DNA of 64,000 nucleotides, taken from contig NZ_JABUFE010000002.1 of NCBI RefSeq assembly GCF_013315265.1, positions 62,001 to 126,000 of the forward strand, given 5' to 3'. The translations under genes and the position numbers were made by a program. Source of the stretch: Parasulfitobacter algicola (lineage in GTDB: Bacteria; Pseudomonadota; Alphaproteobacteria; Rhodobacterales; Rhodobacteraceae). Numbering within the stretch: the stretch's first letter is position 1; each line of letters opens with the position of its first letter. Shown one piece after another: positions 62,072 to 64,000 of the stretch. The notes beneath the pieces were generated by a model. That model did not search any database. It was given only the letters and a program-made list of their open reading frames with translations, and was not told the origin of the DNA.

Positions 62072-63505
62072 CTATTCAGCGGCAATAGAATTTGCCCCGT
62101 TAATATAGTTCCCAATTGCGTCTGCCGCCTCGCGCCCGTCACGAATAGCCCACACAACCAAACTTGCCCCCCGCACGATATCGCCCACTGCATAAACACC
62201 CGGAATAGCGGTCGCATGGGTCTGAAAATCAGCCTTGATCGTACCCCACCGCGTAACTTCCAATTCCGGCACATCCCACAATGCGGGCAGGTCTTCAGGC
62301 TCAAACCCAAGGGCCATAACGACCAGATCAGCGTCTTCTATGTAATCTGACCCTTCAATGATTTCAGGAGCTTGTCGACCTGTGGCATCGGGCGATCCAA
62401 GGCGCATTTTTTGCACCATCACACCTTCGATCGTCTCGCCCGTAAAGCCCTTGGGCGCACTTAGCCAGACAAATTCCACGCCTTCTTCCTCGGCGTTGTT
62501 CACCTCGCGTTGGGATCCCGGCATGTTTGCTTTATCGCGGCGATACAGACATTTTACGCTGGTCGCGCCCTGTCTAACCGACGTCCGAACACAGTCCATC
62601 GCTGTATCCCCTCCCCCAATGACAACAACGCGCTTCCCTTCAGCATTCAACTCGCCACTATCAAACTCAGGTACGTCATCGCCAAAACTTTTACGATTGC
62701 TGGCGGTCAGGAAATCTATTGCGCGAACAATGCCTTGGGCACCAACACCGGGTGCCTGCAGATCGCGGGATTTATAAACACCTGTGGCGATCAGAACCGC
62801 ATCATGCTTGCCTCGAATGGCGTCAAAACTGATGTCTTCGCCCACATTACAATTCAGCACAAAGTCCACACCGCCCTGTTCAAGCTGGTTGATGCGTTTC
62901 ATCACCACATCCTTTTCCAGCTTAAAGCCGGGAATGCCATAGGTCATCAATCCGCCCGCACGATCATAGCGATCATAAACCACCACCTGAAACCCTTGTC
63001 GCCGCAGCACATCAGCGGCCGCCAGACCACCGGGGCCAGCGCCGATTATCCCAATAGACTCAGTCAGCTCCTGATGTGGTTGGATCGGTTTGACCCATCC
63101 TTTTTCCCATGCGGTATCGGTGATATATTTTTCAACACTTCCAATTGTCACAGTGCCATGGCCCGACTGTTCAATCACACAATTGCCTTCGCACAAACGA
63201 TCCTGCGGGCATATCCGTCCGCAGATTTCTGGAAAAGTATTTGTGGCCTGGCTCAGCTCATAGGCCTCCTCCAAACGCCCTTCGGCAGTCAATCGCAACC
63301 AATCCGGGATATTGTTGTGCAGCGGGCAATGCGTCTGACAATAAGGCACACCACACTGGCTGCACCGCCCTGATTGTTCTTCAGCTTTTTCAAGGGCATA
63401 ATCAGCATAGATTTCGCCAAAGTCCTGTTTGCGCAAATCCGGAGGCCGCTTTTCCGGCATCTCGCGCTCAACCTTCACAAACTGAAGCATTTTCTGATTT
63501 GCCAT
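62072..63505 (-). CDS. gltD: Glutamate synthase (NADPH) small subunit
   Basis: 477 residues. The N-terminal cysteine domain (CSQCGVPYCQTHCP and CGRICPQDRLCEGNC) holds two 4Fe-4S clusters; FAD binding is at GAGPGGLAAADVLRR and NADPH binding at VIGGGDTAMDCVR. It passes electrons from NADPH to the large subunit. The ATG at 63505 gives the family start (MANQKMLQFVKVERE); GGAAGG lies ~11 bases upstream. The four small genes between gltD and gltB are on the same strand. Confidence 0.97.
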   Translation of the reverse strand: MANQKMLQFVKVEREMPEKRPPDLRKQDFGEIYADYALEKAEEQSGRCSQCGVPYCQTHCPLHNNIPDWLRLTAEGRLEEAYELSQATNTFPEICGRICPQDRLCEGNCVIEQSGHGTVTIGSVEKYITDTAWEKGWVKPIQPHQELTESIGIIGAGPGGLAAADVLRRQGFQVVVYDRYDRAGGLMTYGIPGFKLEKDVVMKRINQLEQGGVDFVLNCNVGEDISFDAIRGKHDAVLIATGVYKSRDLQAPGVGAQGIVRAIDFLTASNRKSFGDDVPEFDSGELNAEGKRVVVIGGGDTAMDCVRTSVRQGATSVKCLYRRDKANMPGSQREVNNAEEEGVEFVWLSAPKGFTGETIEGVMVQKMRLGSPDATGRQAPEIIEGSDYIEDADLVVMALGFEPEDLPALWDVPELEVTRWGTIKADFQTHATAIPGVYAVGDIVRGASLVVWAIRDGREAADAIGNYINGANSIAAE

Positions 63506-63726
63506 TATTATATAACCTTCCGTTCCATGCAGTAGAGGTGTTTTAAGGAAGGTTTTCACAAAATAAAAGTCAGAAAGAGTTACCTAATTGAAAAATATTC
63601 CCACTAGATGGATCGAAATATCCTTTCACATTATAATTTTAGGTAAGCAAGCATGACTTAAATTAAATCTTTTCATTTATTATCAAACGCTTAGATTGGC
63701 ACATAAGAATCAACCGGACGCGTCTT
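63506..63726. other. AT-rich divergent promoter region of gltD and uppP
   Basis: 221 bases, strongly A/T-rich, between divergent genes. It should hold both promoters. I see no EcfG, LexA or DnaA motif and no clear sigma-54 site. Confidence 0.5.
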
Positions 63727-64000
63727 ATGTCACTGTTTCATATCTTTCTGGTGGCCATCATACAGGGTCTTACCGAATTCTTACCCGTATCATCATCGGG
63801 TCACCTGATTCTATTGCCGAATCTTACATCATTGGAGGACCAGGGCCAGGTCATAGATGCCGCCGTTCACGTCGGAACATTGTTTGCTGTCATACTATAT
63901 TTCTGGCGTGATGTAAAAATTGCTTTGCTTGGTCTTCCCCGCCTTGCGCAAGGACGCGCCGACACACCCGGCTCAAAACTGTCGCTACTTCTGCTGATTG
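63727..64000 (+). CDS. uppP: Undecaprenyl-diphosphatase (BacA/UppP), 3' truncated by the window
   Basis: The first 91 codons of UppP, an inner-membrane enzyme that recycles undecaprenyl diphosphate for peptidoglycan and other surface polymers. It begins [20 protein letters not shown] and has the family active-site motif [11 protein letters not shown], then [19 protein letters not shown]. The second signature (PGxSRS) lies beyond the edge. The frame is continuous to base 64000. An ORF starting at 63696 in another frame is a shadow. Confidence 0.93.
   Translation, partial: MSLFHIFLVAIIQGLTEFLPVSSSGHLILLPNLTSLEDQGQVIDAAVHVGTLFAVILYFWRDVKIALLGLPRLAQGRADTPGSKLSLLLLI

Overview
The window looks like chromosomal DNA of a marine alphaproteobacterium of the Rhodobacteraceae (Roseobacter group). 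The support is a complete PhyR/NepR/EcfG general stress response (GSR) module, the nrdR-ribD / ribE-ribBA-ribH-nusB synteny, dnaG-rpoD, a divergent mnmC-oxidase/mnmD pair, MmcB with an alphaproteobacterial GTTC-N7-GTTC LexA box, and two copies of an intergenic repeat of the kind I remember from Roseobacter genomes. I saw no rRNA, tRNA, CRISPR array, insertion sequence or phage module. Two genes are cut by the edges: a lytic transglycosylase at the left and uppP at the right.

Layout. 0-8.9 kb: end of an MltB-like transglycosylase, a secreted PRC-barrel protein, a glycosyltransferase, smc, a GNAT enzyme, a lipoprotein, a ThDP enzyme and an FMN reductase. 9.05-9.86 kb: a lone AbiJ/Abi-C-type HEPN defence gene of different base composition. 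10-18.2 kb: a hot-dog dehydratase, mnmC-oxidase/mnmD, an EamA permease, slt, dapA, a LysR regulator and smpB. 18.2-36.6 kb: a GSR island built around phyR and, divergently, nepR-ecfG-kinase-phospholipase D. It also holds a small membrane protein, an amidoligase/class I amidotransferase-like pair, a PNPOx-like stress protein, Dps, gdhA-acetolactate synthase, two degenerate receiver proteins, a Crp/Fnr-MATE pair, an operon of formate/nitrite-type channel, Rho_N-like protein, DUF2945 and topoisomerase IB, a DUF6324-like protein and SOS-controlled mmcB. 36.6-46.1 kb: the riboflavin/nusB operon, split by three capsule genes (kpsS, kpsD/wza, kpsC) on the other strand. 46.2-54.7 kb: a secreted protein, a DUF616 glycosyltransferase, rpoD, dnaG, queG, a GST and mtgA. 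54.7-63.5 kb: gltB and gltD, separated by four translationally coupled small genes. 63.7 kb: start of uppP.

The strongest thread is regulatory. The alphaproteobacterial EcfG promoter GGAAC-N16/17-CGTT occurs exactly in front of phyR, nepR-ecfG, dps, the PNPOx-like gene, the amidoligase, a small membrane protein, another membrane protein (from inside nusB) and the PRC-barrel gene at the far left. One-mismatch versions stand before gdhA and the channel operon. The phyR and nepR promoters share one 33-bp perfect inverted repeat whose two 11-bp arms each carry the -35 of one promoter and the -10 of the other. A second unexplained element is a ~195-nt intergenic segment at 36.0-36.2 kb with several nested complementary arms that looks like a structured RNA.

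All calls come from reading the sequence by eye. No alignment, profile search or folding program was run, and motif scans were not exhaustive.
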